From Guillardia theta CCMP2712 (lineage: Eukaryota > Cryptophyceae > Pyrenomonadales > Geminigeraceae), in the NCBI RefSeq assembly GCF_000315625.1, contig NW_005434673.1, forward strand, positions 1-64,000: a stretch of 64,000 bases of DNA. Direction: 5' to 3'. Both the position numbers and the translations under genes were made by a program. Positions within the stretch are counted from its first letter, which is position 1, and each line of letters begins with the position of its first letter. Under the pieces are notes generated by a model. It made no database searches and was not told the origin of the DNA. It saw nothing but the letters and a program-made list of their open reading frames with translations. Positions 9,760 through 21,554 of this stretch are shown one piece after another.

Positions 9760-10300
9760 TTGTGATCACTGTTTACGCTCACATCAACTCTTTTTATTCC
9801 AATCGCTGTTTGGCCACGAAAGCCTCGAGCCTGCGACTTCGCCTCCACCATCGTGATGCTTCCTCTCGTCTCTCTTCTTTGCCACTCCATTCCCTTGGCC
9901 TCTCCATTCCCTTCGCCTCCCTTTCCCCTTGGCCTCTCCTTTTCTTCTTCCTCTCATCGCTTGTTCCTCTCTTCTTTGTTTCCTCTCCTCTCCTCTCTTC
10001 TGCTCTATTCCTCCTCTCTGCTAACATCAAATTCCTTTTCACGTGCATGGCGCGCGGAACTCGCAAACGAAATAAAAATGTTTTTGATACAACCTGCAGG
10101 TCCACCTCAGATGCTGCAACCCCGCGTCCCCGCATCGTTTGCAACACGCTGCGCTCCACCTGGCGCTCAACCAGCGCTCCACAAGCTGGCTGCGCTCACT
10201 ATGCAGCCAGCCATGCAGCTGTCTATGCAGCTATAGATGCTGGCGCAGATAACCAGCCGTAAAGCCAAGCGTGCTGCATTCCATGGCTGATTGATTTCTG
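9760..10300. other. Pyrimidine-rich intergenic stretch without a supported gene
   Basis: Contains long TCTCC/TTCC runs (9850-10025) and short direct repeats (GCAGCCA, CTATGCAG near 10200). Open frames here follow the base composition and have no splice or homology support. Confidence 0.6.
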
Positions 10301-10301
10301 C

Positions 10302-10441
10302 ACTTGATGTCTGCACTTGATGTCTGCGCTTGATGTCAGTACTTGATGTCAGTACTTGATGTCTGCGCTTGATGTCAGTACTTGATGTCAGTACTTGATG
10401 TCAGTTCTTGATGTCAGTACTTGATGTCAGTACTTGATGTC
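10302..10441. repeat. 13-bp tandem repeat, about 11 copies
   Basis: Unit CTTGATGTCAGTA with variants CTTGATGTCTGCA and CTTGATGTCTGCG. It lies about 100 bp upstream of the channel gene's start codon and could be part of its 5' flank. Confidence 0.92.
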
Positions 10442-10540
10442 TCTCCCTCATTTATTTGCTCTTGGCATGTCTGAGTGAGCAGGACCGCAGATCTTAGAAA
10501 CCAGGAAGCCTATTCTCGCTCTGAATTGCCCTGTGCGTAG

Positions 10541-12586
10541 ATGCCTCCAGAAGACGATCGAGGGTGCTCTTTGGACATCAGTCACAGAGTGTTTGAGATC
10601 GAAGCATCCAAAAGAAATCGAGCTTCGGTCTCTGAAGCTCGGACTTTTGTCCAAGACATGATACGGAGACCCTACAACAGCTCGGAAGAAGATGACAGGT
10701 TCTGAGTTGACTTTTCTTTGCTTGTCTCTGTATGATCGCTTGGTGGCAGTGATGTGTCTGTGGGCTCATCCAGCGCCAAGAAAAATTCTGGCGAGCCAGT
10801 AACGTGGCAATTTGACAATCGCGTTGTTCCTATTCACCCCGACTCACACATCTGGTAAACAACTCCCTGCAGATGAGGGCAATCAAAGATTGCTGATTTT
10901 CTGTTGACAGTATGATCTGGAAAACGATCATCGTGATCAGTATTGCTTTCACAGTCATTACGGATCCTATCAGCATTGCTTTTCACGCTTATTCTGAAAC
11001 AGAATGGTTTAATATTTGCGATCGAATGGTCATGGTAACGCTATTCAGTGCTTCTTGCAGATCATATTTCTGACTTCGACTATCAGGTCCTTTACATGTT
11101 GGATATCGTTTTTCACTTCATAACGGGCTACAGAGATAAAGAAGGGCGGCTGGTTATGAGATATTCGAAGGTGGCAAAACATTACTGCGGGTCTTGGTTT
11201 ACGATAGACTTCGTCGCTGCTCTGCCATGCGAAGTTTTCATGGGGGTTCGTCAGATTGGAATTCTCAAGGCAGCAAGAGTGACAACCGTGGGACTTCACG
11301 TAGTCAAATATTCGAGGATTCTGTCTTTCATTAACAGGTGAAACAATCATTGCTTGTTACTTTCTATTCAGTTACCAGAATCCAGGCTTCAGCTCCATCT
11401 GGATGTGCAGTTTTCACCGTTCATTTGGCGGTTTCTTACAGGCATCCTTGTGTTCATTACTTGGCTTCACTGTGTCGCATGCACCATCTGTTTGGTTTGG
11501 CTTCTCTCTGATGATGAAGAATATCTGAATTTGGATGTCAATAGTGTTGGAAAGTTCCATGTGAGAATGTTTTGAGGTGTGATTGAGCATATTTGACTGG
11601 TCTTAGGTCTTTAATAGTGGATGTGGGCATGACTCAAGGTGCATCGCCAGATTGTACTTACGCTCCTTCAGGACTGCTGTCGCTTTCATGATCGGACACG
11701 GTCAGTTTTCAGGAACCACCTACCGAGAAGAGTTGTTAACTACCTTCTGTGCCCTCTTCGGCAAAGTCATGTACAGTGGATTCGTTTCCTTATGCGTGCA
11801 GACGGTTTTGAGCATGTACAGCTATCGCACGGGTCACTACCAAGCGTCTAAGAAGCTTGATCACTATCTCGGAAAAAAGAAGGTCCCTTTTGAAATGAAG
11901 CAAAGGGTGCGAAAGTTCCTCGAGGCATCATGGGACAGGATCGGAGGAACGAATGAAGCACTTGTCTTTGAGCCGCTGCCCAAGAGCTTGCGATCGAGCC
12001 TTCACTACGGCAAGATTGAACGACACTTCTGCACACTCCCGTTCTTTCAAGATGCTCCCCGAAGCTTTCTTGTCAATCTGGCTCAATTTGCTAGAGTTGA
12101 GGCTTTTGTAGTGGGAGATTGCATCATCCAATCGGGAGAGGTAAGATGTGAGCGTATGACGAGCAAAGGCTCAACCGTTGTGTGCAGCTGGCGCAGAACA
12201 TGTACATCCTTGAGGACGGTATCGTACAGGTCTGCTGTCACCCGTCGGAATCTGGTTAACGATGCACAGGTATGCATGGATGACAGGGTGGTGGCCGAGC
12301 TGGGCCCTGGCTCTTACTTCGGTGAGAACGCGCTGACCCACTATCGGGTGGTTCGAAACACGTCAATGCGAGCGAAGACCGAGGGCACTGTGACGATGAT
12401 TCCCAACAAAGACGCGCGGAGGTCAGTGTAAGAGCTCCCTTTCAGCTATCTAATCAGCTTGACAGACTCTTGAGGCGATTTCCAGCGATAAGGCGCAAAG
12501 TGGAGCAACATGTGAAGGAGAAATTCTCGGCCACCTTGAGCGAGATTGAAGATCAGCAGTCTGACAAGATTGATGAGCTGGATTGA
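10541..12586 (+). CDS. HCN/CNG/EAG-type cation channel with cyclic nucleotide-binding domain
   Basis: Nine exons (10541-10698, 10750-10854, 10911-11034, 11087-11337, 11386-11560, 11607-12140, 12188-12229, 12270-12421, 12466-12586) join in phase to 553 residues. An in-frame TAG directly precedes the ATG. After a charged N-terminus comes S1 (WKTIIVISIAFTVITDP), S2 (MLDIVFHFITGYRD), S3 (SWFTIDFVAALPCEVF), a weakly charged S4 (KAARVTTVGLHVVKYSR), S5 and a pore loop. A C-linker (KLDHYLGKKKVPFEMKQRV) leads to a CNBD with GSYFGENAL and a VVRNTS phosphate-cassette arginine. The protein should be a tetrameric plasma or flagellar membrane channel tuned by cyclic nucleotides. The filter reads IGHGQ instead of the usual GYG. 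The C-terminus is short and acidic. Confidence 0.88.
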
Positions 12587-12788
12587 GACCGACTTTCACG
12601 TTCATCTTGATCTGTGTAATTCTACATTAGCAGCATGCTTCGTGCGTTGTAATATATTTCGACGATCAACTGTCAGTCATTAAGTTTCTTCATGGTGGTT
12701 TGGTCTTCTTTGGAAGTTTGAAGTTCTTCGATTCTTGTCTGATCTGAAGTGCTAGCTCCTCCTGACATCGGCGTCATTCGGTTCATCT

Positions 12789-14664
12789 TTACACATGTTT
12801 CGTATCATGCAGCACCTGATTGCAGGCTTGCAGAGCTGATATCAACGCGTTGACAACTTCAGCCGTCGGCTCGATTCCCTGCGAGATGTCAACGACCCAC
12901 GAAGAGCACAAGTGCGACCAAGTCCGAACCTTACACTCCATGTTGGTCACCACACCAAGTGCTTTTTCCCACTGTCCGTTGTCTCCACAAGCTTTGATCA
13001 CCGTGCAGTAAGTCGAGATGTTGGGCTGAGCTTCATCCTCCTCTAGCATCTCCTGCTCTACTAGTCACCACAAGCTGCTGACTGTGTCTGGCTCAACCTG
13101 AAGCAGGGTGAGACCTGCGTCCCACTGGCCTCCTCGGGACAGCGCCGATATAACAAAGTTGTAGGCCACTGCATCCGGACGCAGCTTGTCTGCTTTCATC
13201 CTCTCTAGGAGCCCCAACGATCTGCAGCCCCGTCACCCGCTGCCAACCTCCTGGTTTCAACCTTCTCCACTCCCCTGCCTTGGCACATGCAGCGATCGCT
13301 TCGGTGTAGGCGATCACGTTGGGTCGAACCCCTGCCTTCTCCATGAGCTGAAAGACTTCCAACGCTCTGCTCCACTCTCCCGCTCTTTGATATGCCTGGA
13401 GCAAGATTGTTACCGTAAGTGAAGGAGATTGTCGAGATGCGAGAGGAAGGTGGGGTGTGAAACAGAGACTGCTTCGTCAACACTTACTTGGATCAGCGTC
13501 GAGTACGCGACCACATCGGGAGTCAGTCCTTCCCTCTTCATTTTCTGAAAGATTCTTGCCGCTGGCTCCCAAAGTCCTGCCTACAACAAGTCATTCATCC
13601 CCTGCAGCAAAAGCTTGCTAACTTTGCCGCACGCTGCCATGACAGCGCTGTACACGATGATGTCGGGCTTGATCTTTTCGTTGGTCATCCTTTCAAGCAG
13701 GCCGAGGGCAGGACGAGCTTCCGCAGCCTTTTCACAAGCAGAGATGGCGGCGGAGTAAGCCTGCAGGTTTGGCTGAATGCCCTTGGCTATCATCTCCTCG
13801 AGGAGCTTCAGCGCCCTCTGCCAGTCCCCCAACTTCTCACAGGAGGAGATGGCTGCGGTGAACGTGTACACGTTTCCAACAATTCCACGCGCTTGCATCC
13901 GTTCAAAAACCTCAAAAGCTTTCGACACCTGTCCTCCTTTCTCACACGCCGTGATCAAAGCAGCGAAAGTGAACTCGTTCGGCTCTATCCCCTGAGCCTC
14001 CATCTCATGGTACATGTTCATCGCCCTCTGCCACTCTCCTCCCTTGGCACAGGCTGAGATCGCAGTAGAGAAGGTGACAGTATCTGGCCTGAGAGACCGG
14101 GCAGCCACCTTGTTCCTCTCTGTCTGCGAGAAAACCGAATCGAACATGGAAAGCGCCTCTCTCCATCTGCCATTCCTAGTGAGAGCGCTCATAGCTGCAT
14201 TGTAGGACACTCGAGTCGGCGTCAACCCCTCCTTTTCGATGCTCTTCAGAACCTCAAGCGCCGCCTCCCACTGCAATTTTTGTTAATATCAACACCCTCG
14301 CGCTGTAGTTTGTTACCTGCCCGTCTTTGCCAAGCCTTGAGATCTCACTATTGAGCTCGCTGATGCGCGATGGCTTCTTGCGCATTCCCGTGCTCTCGTC
14401 CTTCGCCTGAGAGAGCTGGAGGGGGAGTACACAGCGGTGCTTTCGGGCGCGGTGCTGAACTTTCGCCAGAGGAGAGAAGCTGCAGGTCAACAAGGGACCT
14501 TGAGGAAGGGAAAGGGGGGCAGAGAAGGCAGAGAAGGCAGAGAAGGCAGCATGGCAGCCGCTCGGCCATGCCGCCTCTCCTCCAGCCGCTTCAACAGCCG
14601 CCAGTAGCATGACCAAAGTCATGACCCGCATGGCCCCGCTGAACAAGGCCCTCATCCCCACCAC
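12789..14664 (-). CDS. Pentatricopeptide repeat (PPR) protein with a probable complex-plastid targeting leader
   Basis: Exon 1 (14664-14317) encodes a hydrophobic signal-like N-terminus (MRVMTLVMLLAAVEAAG) and then AAFSAFSAFSAP, followed by a basic stretch. Later exons encode about a dozen 35-residue PPR motifs, such as WQRALKLLEEMIAKGIQPN and WSRALEVFQLMEKAGVRPN, ending at QVLHDTKHV. Introns follow TTGCAG, GTAAGTG and similar signals; the intron near 13610 removes a false stop, and the one near 12910 is in frame. PPR proteins bind organellar RNA and act in its processing or translation. The signal peptide followed by an Ala-Phe start to a transit peptide is the known import signature of red-lineage secondary plastids. 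Exact cleavage and repeat numbers are not determined. Confidence 0.85.
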
Positions 14665-14960
14665 TCCAATAAATCAACCCAGCCCAGCCTGCAGCCCAGC
14701 AGCCAGCCCAGCCTCTGCCTGCCAGCCCTGACCCAGCCTGTGAGTAGGAGTGTATCAGGAGTCTACCCGGCTGAAGGAGGGCAGTGGAGTCATCGGTGAG
14801 GTCCGATCAGCCGCTGAGCAGTCCAATAGTGACAGAAGGTCTCATGGCTCTCCTTCAGTGAGCATTATATCTTTATTGACCTTGACATGCCGTGTGCCCT
14901 AATGCTGTCGCGCCAGCCGAATGGCTGGCGCGAGGCAGAGAACAAGCACACGATTACCGA
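14665..14960. other. Intergenic stretch with imperfect CCAGCC direct repeats
   Basis: Holds a short run of CAGCCCAGC/CCAGCCTG repeats (about 14680-14750) and otherwise nothing I can identify. It lies between the 5' end of the PPR gene and the 3' end of the receptor gene. Confidence 0.5.
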
Positions 14961-17900
14961 CTAGACATCATTTGGCTTCTCAGCGCGCTTCACCTTATAG
15001 AGCTTGTGCATCTTGTACAAGATTAGACGACCAAGAAAACGTACAAGCTCTCTTACCTGCATCTTGATATCATGGATCTGCTTGTCGTGTATTTGGATTT
15101 CCCCAATAATTTTGAGTCCACATTCTCCCGTGAAGATGACACAGAGGGTCAGGTCGCGATACCCGTCGGGCACTGTCTGCATTGCAAACTTGTTCTTCAC
15201 ACGGCAGATGGGTAACCGAGTCTTCCTCTCGTCTTCGAACCACTTGTAGATCTCAAGGATCTGAGAAGTGTTGTGGCAGACCACAGACGCTCGGACCTGC
15301 CAGGCACGTCAGGCCAGCAGCTCAATTTGGTTGCGATACTCACGCAGTCAAGGATGCGACCGGAGAACGGCCAACGGACGTCCTGGCTTGGGTTGGCGTA
15401 CTTACAGAGCTTCTGGAGCATCCTTTCCTTTGTCTTCAAAGGCGCCGCGATGACCTCGATGTCGTGCAGTTGCGCGTTGAACTTGCAGGGAACGATGCGA
15501 GACTTGAGGTTCTGTGCGCTGCCAGAGCTGGTGCCGTGCATTTGGATGACCGACAAGACTTTGAGCTGAAACTCGTGATCCAAGAGAAGCGCTCGTGTGT
15601 GAAGCTGAGTCACAAATAGCTCCTCGTTGGTGACGATGCCTCCGCTATTCATGATCTTGACCTTTCCCATCTCCTTCTGAATCTCAGCTTCTCGGACACT
15701 TTCATCGTCGACACGCAATGCCCTAATCTGCCATCAGATCAGCACAGCAAACAAGTCGAGGATCTTCCAAACCTCCGGATCGTCTTGTCGTTTTACATTG
15801 CAAGAGGTTTCGGTGACAAAAGACTTCAGTAACCTTCCCTCGGGCTCGCTGGACATGCTCTCATAACGCACATCGCAGTAACTGGCAAGAACATCCATGT
15901 AACGCTGTATGATCTCCTTCAACTCCACAAACAAGGAGCAGTCGTCTTCAAACCACATCGAGATCTTCAATATCTTGTTGACAAAGAAGGAGAACCGAAC
16001 GTCATAATCTACAACGGCTGGAGAATTCTTGACAACGATCGACCATGATTCCTGACTTGAGTTTTCATTATCCTCTGTACTCACCCGAGTGACAGTTGTG
16101 CAAGCACTTGTCAACTCAGTTGACAGCTTGTTCGCTCCATTCACATTCATTCCCGATTCCCACGAGACTCTCCGCACATTCACCGCTAAATTCTCGTTTG
16201 ATGATGGCTGCCTGGCGTGCCCATGCATTGCAGAAGAAACTTGTTGATTCTCGGGACTTAAAAGCTTCTCGCACGTTTCGAGAATCAACTTGCGCAACTC
16301 GAGCATCTGGACAGTATATCGATGATGCATCATGTCTTCCATGAAATCTTCGGCAAATGGACTCTCAGATATCGGAGTAGTATGATTCTCTGTGACATAA
16401 AGCTCCATCGCTATGTTGCTCAACCGGGAAAAGAAACCATTGAAATGGATAATATCAAAATCGCGGAAAATTGACAACCTTGCAGCAGCTTCGAGGAACT
16501 TTTTATCGATTATATGATAGCGAATTCCCTTCCACCTTGAAAACATCGGGACTCTCTCCCCTGTCAGTAGATATCCATCTCTAGCATGCAGTCTCAACCG
16601 GTGTCGCAAATCGTTGATTGTTTTGTTTATTTGCCTATCCTCCTCAGACTGGGCTTGATTATTCCTCCGCTGATAGAAGAACCACAACGAAAAAAGAGAG
16701 GCAAAGAGACAGAGCAACAAGCAAACGATAGGGAGAACGATGTACAGCCACACCTCTTTCGTGGAAAGACCTTGACTTTGAGAAGTCGTACATGGCACAA
16801 AACTGACGTTTTCAGGAAAGACAACAGACTCTTTCATCCAAAGATCCAAAGTGAGCTGCGAGTTCACAAGATGAATGACAGATTCAGATATTGACGAGCT
16901 TACAGTGACAAGAGCAAGCGTCTGAAGCTTAAATCCCACGAAATTTAACATCTCAAAAGCAGCTTGTGTTTGTTCAAGTTTCGAATCTAATGCAATCGAT
17001 CCAGAAGCTCCTTGAAAAGTTACTTGCTGCATCAGACCTATGAAGCCTGAGACATTGTTCATCGAGTATCCAGCAGATCTCAAGAGCTGATACGAACTGG
17101 CAATCAGATATACAGCATCGTACGTGAACGACAGAAATGGGTTTTCCCCAGACAACATTGCGCTCAGCCCAGGATATTCCACAGGATTAAGTGATTTCCA
17201 GTACTCCACCAACTTCTGAAATTCTGTTGTCGAGCGATAACTCAAGGATTGGTTGGAGCTCAAGATGTCATTGCCCGAGTACAACCTCACAGCAATCAGG
17301 GCCTGAGGGAGAGGAGATGCCCTGAGGGAGTCGGAAGAAGCGATCCATACAACCCTAGAGGAAATGTCCAAGTCCACTGCTGCTTGGAAAACAAGGGAAG
17401 AGATTTCTGGATCAAGAAACAACACAAAGACTTTGGGTGCACATTTGAAGTCATTCTGATAGGCTTGCTGCAGTGACTCCTTCAGTCCAGCAGCATTCGC
17501 ACTCGACAAGGGCAAGGTCTGTATGACTTGCACTCCTAAGATTTTCACACGATCTTTGAAATTAGAGCTCATAGCCTGGTTTCGCAGCGAGGAATCAACG
17601 AACAAGACACAAGACACAAAACCCAAGTGCTCCACAGTCCTGGCTATCGCTTGACCCTTGAAACACAAGTCACGCTGTGCAAACGGATCAGAAACTTCGC
17701 ATACCTGCATGAGATCCGAAGGCACAACACGAGAGAAGAACGGATAAGACGCTTTGTTGGAGAGAAACGCAGCTTGAGCGCCAGAGCTCAATGACAAGAT
17801 CTGTTTCTCATTGAATGCACTTGCAAGTGCTTTCGATTCAGTACTTCCTGTCGGACCCAGCACAATTATAGTCTACCCAAAAAAATGTAAGGAAACAGAA

Positions 17901-20099
17901 AAACCGAACAATTTTCCACCTTGAAATCATTCTGAGAAATAAGAGAATCCAACAGGCTTGAAGCTTCGTTGTTGTAATTCAAGTCTGGATTATTCTTCAG
18001 TCTAATTTGCAAGCTTGAGATGTCTTGTGTCAAAATCGAGATGTCAAAACCGGGGAATAAAACTTGCTCGTCATTGATTTTCTGTATTGCGACATTAGCA
18101 ACCGATGCAACTTCAGCGTCTGCGATATCCTCACTATTGACGGCGAGCATCATGCCAATATCAACACGGAATCTGGGGTCTTGCGCTCGATAGCAGTCAG
18201 ACTTGCACGAAACCCAACTCAACCGCTCTCCATTCGGACCTGGCGAAACAAATTTTCCCACATTCCACCACGTTGGCGCATCGCTAGGGATTGGAGAAGA
18301 GCTTTGAGAAATCGATTCAATCAGTCCTGAAGCGTTCTGTCCTGCATTGTTGACACAATCCGCTGAGAAAACTTGCACAATCGCGGGCTCGTGAGGGGTG
18401 ACAAGAGGATCAAAGTGCTCTAAACCGCTATCAGAGTAATAGTTCACCCAGATCTCGAAAATTCCTGTATCGATGTTCTTGAAGTTGATCATCTCAGGGC
18501 CACACTTGCAAGGACAGACTGGATCTACACCGCACGTGTTGTCCATTGCCAGCGTGATGGAAGCAAGAGATTCCGGCATGAATGAATCAACGACACGTTT
18601 TTGTAAGTAGTTGCATATCTGTCTCTCCCCCGACTGGAAATAGGCATAAGAATAGAGATCAAGATCCCCAGAGTGATTCCAACTTAAAACAACACAATCC
18701 TGAAACTTGTCCGGCTTGACAAACCCTGGCGGCCAGAAGATAGACTTGGACAAGGAGATAGTATCATTGGAGTCAAAACCCTTTCGAAACACTCCATTCT
18801 CCCAGACTGCTATCCTTCTCATTCCTGTCTCATTCAAGTTCATGATATCATACCTGTACCAAAGAATCAGCTCAACCATCTCCAAAAAGATTGTTGATCG
18901 AACCTGGCAACAACTGGATCAAAATTTTCGTCGAAAGCTACCAACCCCGAAGCTCCTTGAAACCTTACATTTTTCATAGCATTCATGAAATGGGAAATAG
19001 TGTATTCAGTATCGTTGCCACTCAGGAAACGCTCCCAAGCCCGTCCAACAACTTGCACGGCATCGTACGCTAGTGACATGTATGCGTCTGATTCAAGATA
19101 CTCTAATCCAGGGTAATCGGCTGCCTTTAATTTGCTCCAAGTCGACTTCAATGTCTTGAATGATTCAGACTGAGTGTCGATTGTCATCCTCAATCCAAGA
19201 TATCCCAACGGCAATTGTGATGAAGAAAGCGAACTAGTAATGGCTTCACACCCGACGAAGAAGAAATTATTTTTTGAGTTGATTGCATCCACAGCTTGAG
19301 CAGCTTCGAAAACCATGACACCAGCAAAGTCATGCATGATCAGAATAATCACTCTAGGCTCATTACAGCTTCGAAACAGAATTCCCCTCAGAATGCTGAT
19401 TGCGTTTGAAACAGTGAAGGTCTGTTCATCCATAGTAAAGGTTTTCAAGTTTATGTTGGCATGAGCAGCATTCTGGCTCAAGACGTCATACAGACCATTG
19501 CAGTACTCGTCATTGCACTTGATGACTGTAAATGAATCGAGTTCAAGAGCTTGCAAGACCTGAGAGAGAGCCAATCCTTGGTGAACATCCGAGGGGCAAG
19601 TGCGTGCAAAGTGAGGGTAACTCGTCTTGTTAGACAGCATCGGGCTGGTGGCACTGAAGGAGATGCTCATGAGAGACAAAGAGTTGAGAACAGGATTGAT
19701 CGCAACAACCTCAGAGCTGTAACCTGGACCGACGGCATTGAGAACACTGTTGCTGGGCTTCGTGGCTTCCAGGCTCTCGACTACTTGTCTCATGATCCAA
19801 ACTCGCGTGCTTTCAAACCCTGCAGCGGGGAAATCTGATTGACGGCAGAGAGATCTCACAGGAGATGTATCACCCAAGATGAAATCGAGTCGAGAGTCAT
19901 GCTGTTTGTACACCGAACTATTCAAATGCATCAAGGAAATCCTTGCAGCTGCTAGCGCTCTCGTTTCCCAGTAGCTCACATTCCAGTTTGCAACGAATAA
20001 TCCCCCGACAGTCAAGTTGTATTCAGCCCGTGAAAAATCAAGAAGAACCAAAAACAACAGGACGATCCTCAGCCGTATGAACGGCACTGTATTAAACAT
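14961..20099 (-). CDS. Single-pass receptor: signal peptide, two ANF/periplasmic-binding domains, TM, RelA/SpoT-like cytoplasmic domain
   Basis: Six exons (20099-18904, 18853-17920, 17872-15773, 15727-15344, 15296-15057, 15011-14961) join in phase to 1634 residues. The ATG at 20099 starts a signal peptide (MFNTVPFIRLRIVLLFLVLL); no in-frame ATG lies upstream. Residues about 25-420 and 620-1020 each resemble type-1 periplasmic-binding/ANF receptor domains: YNLTVGGLFVANW and later GPTGSTESKALA, each ending with a VTFQGASG-type segment. A Cys-rich insert (CGVDPVCPCKCGP) separates them. One TM follows (VWLYIVLPIVCLLLCLFASL), then about 550 cytoplasmic residues. The C-terminal domain has GRILDCVRASVVCH, RVKNKFA, PDGYRDL and GEIQIHDKQIHDIK, recalling the RelA/SpoT nucleotidyltransferase order (D..R, GYR, E-Q-I). 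Ligand and catalysis are unknown. No 7TM region is present, so it is not a class C GPCR. Confidence 0.82.
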
Positions 20100-20299
20100 C
20101 CCTCCAAAGTGAAGAACAGATGGGAACTCTCTATCCTCTCTCTGCACCGCCGTTCCACTCCATGTTTTAGACGATCCAGGCTGATCTAAGTATGAGACTG
20201 CGACATCTCCAGTGTCCTGGGAGTTCAAAAAGCGTCAAGGCTTGCACAAGACCAGCCTTTCTTCATGAGGGTGAAGTTGGCGCCCTTTGCCTTCGAACA

Positions 20300-21130
20300 A
20301 ACTCAATTCTATCTGATCTCAAACTGATATGGTCTTGTCAAATCATATGTTCAAAAAGACTTCCACTGAACATTACCAAGTATCCATCTATCTCTAGTAA
20401 TAGCAAAACAATGATAGCTCGATCTTACATTCACAACAAATTGCTATTATCCCTCCATCTCTAAATTTAATCTCCCATCACATCATTACTGTCCTTTCTC
20501 CTCCTTGTTCTGCCTATCTTCTCATTTCATCACGAATATTTCCATGAGCTTTCATGGGTTACTTGTTCATGGATTTCCATATGTCCAGAGTCTTCACTTC
20601 TCCACGTGCTTTCCCTCCTGCCTTGCTTTCATCGTTCCCCTCCTTCCATGCTTTCTCGAGCATACACCACCCCCTTCGTTCTTCCTAGTTGCCCACCTGG
20701 GTATAACCCTACCACCCCTGTTGACCACCCCTATCCCCCAAACCTACTACTCTACCTTGACCCTACCCACTCATCTCCCCCTGATCGCATGGGTAGGGTA
20801 AGCAGAGCTGAAGGCACCTGAAGTTTTAAAAACACTTTTTTAAGAAAACTTGGTTTCGACTTTTGAAAACAAAGTGTCTATTTGAAAATACAAGAGACAA
20901 AAATGATATTTGATAGCCAAATTGATTGTTGCTCCTTAAAATCTTATCACGCAGATTCCGTACTATACTACGTTCATGATTATTGCCCCGCCACCCTACG
21001 GGGGCTCCAACCTACCCAGCCCCCTCACTACCCTACCCCCCTTTGCATCTTGCCCTACCCACCCCATCGCGTCGATTCCCGTTCTATGTCCTCCAAACTG
21101 ACTTTACGAGAACCTGTCACGTCCCCACGA
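20300..21130. other. Intergenic region with CCCTACCC-type pyrimidine tracts
   Basis: No supported gene. Two clusters of CCCTACC/CCCCTACC tracts (20700-20790 and 20990-21065) flank an AT-rich stretch. Similar tracts recur near 28950, 45850 (opposite strand), 51590, 57410 and 62350-62500. Confidence 0.55.
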
Positions 21131-21554
21131 TCAACCGACGATGAAAAGTGCTCTATTCATGCTTGACTGCCCTGCACTGTTCCCTATGCTGAACCTTGAG
21201 GCGCGCTCGAGATGCGACCAGAACCTCCATAAGAGGCCAAGAGTCCTCGTGCATGGAAATCGAAAAGGCATTTTTTCACCATTAGAGCATTTCAGCATTG
21301 TGGTCCACCAACTTTCGCGGTTACAAGTCAACGGCTAGGCGAAAGGAAACTTGGAAATGCATGTTCCAAGGTGTGCGGGAAGTTGAGGCAGGAGGGGAAT
21401 TTAGAGAAAGAGAGCAGACAAGATATCGAGAGCCTCTTGAAAAATGGCGCTCTGAAGTCGACTATGTCAGACATGGTTGTGGAGAAGGGATACAAGAAGA
21501 AGTTGTCAGACATGCTGCAAGATCACTGAGATTCTCCTGGGTGTTTCATCAACC

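Noticed and set aside
9762-10262. Overlapping open frames of 121-166 codons on both strands
   Set aside because: The sequence is a pyrimidine-rich run; frames are open by composition only, and no splice or family signal supports them.
10302-10441. 13-bp repeats as a CRISPR or iteron-type origin
   Set aside because: Unit is too short, there are no spacers, and the context is eukaryotic nuclear DNA.
14961-20099. Class C GPCR (GABA-B or glutamate receptor)
   Set aside because: The ectodomain fits, but only one hydrophobic segment is present; no 7TM region lies between the ectodomains and the C-terminus.
21141-21338. 65-codon plus frame as an independent gene
   Set aside because: It could be an upstream exon of the VWA gene, but no consistent splice to the ATG at 21555 could be made, and the antisense strand is equally open.
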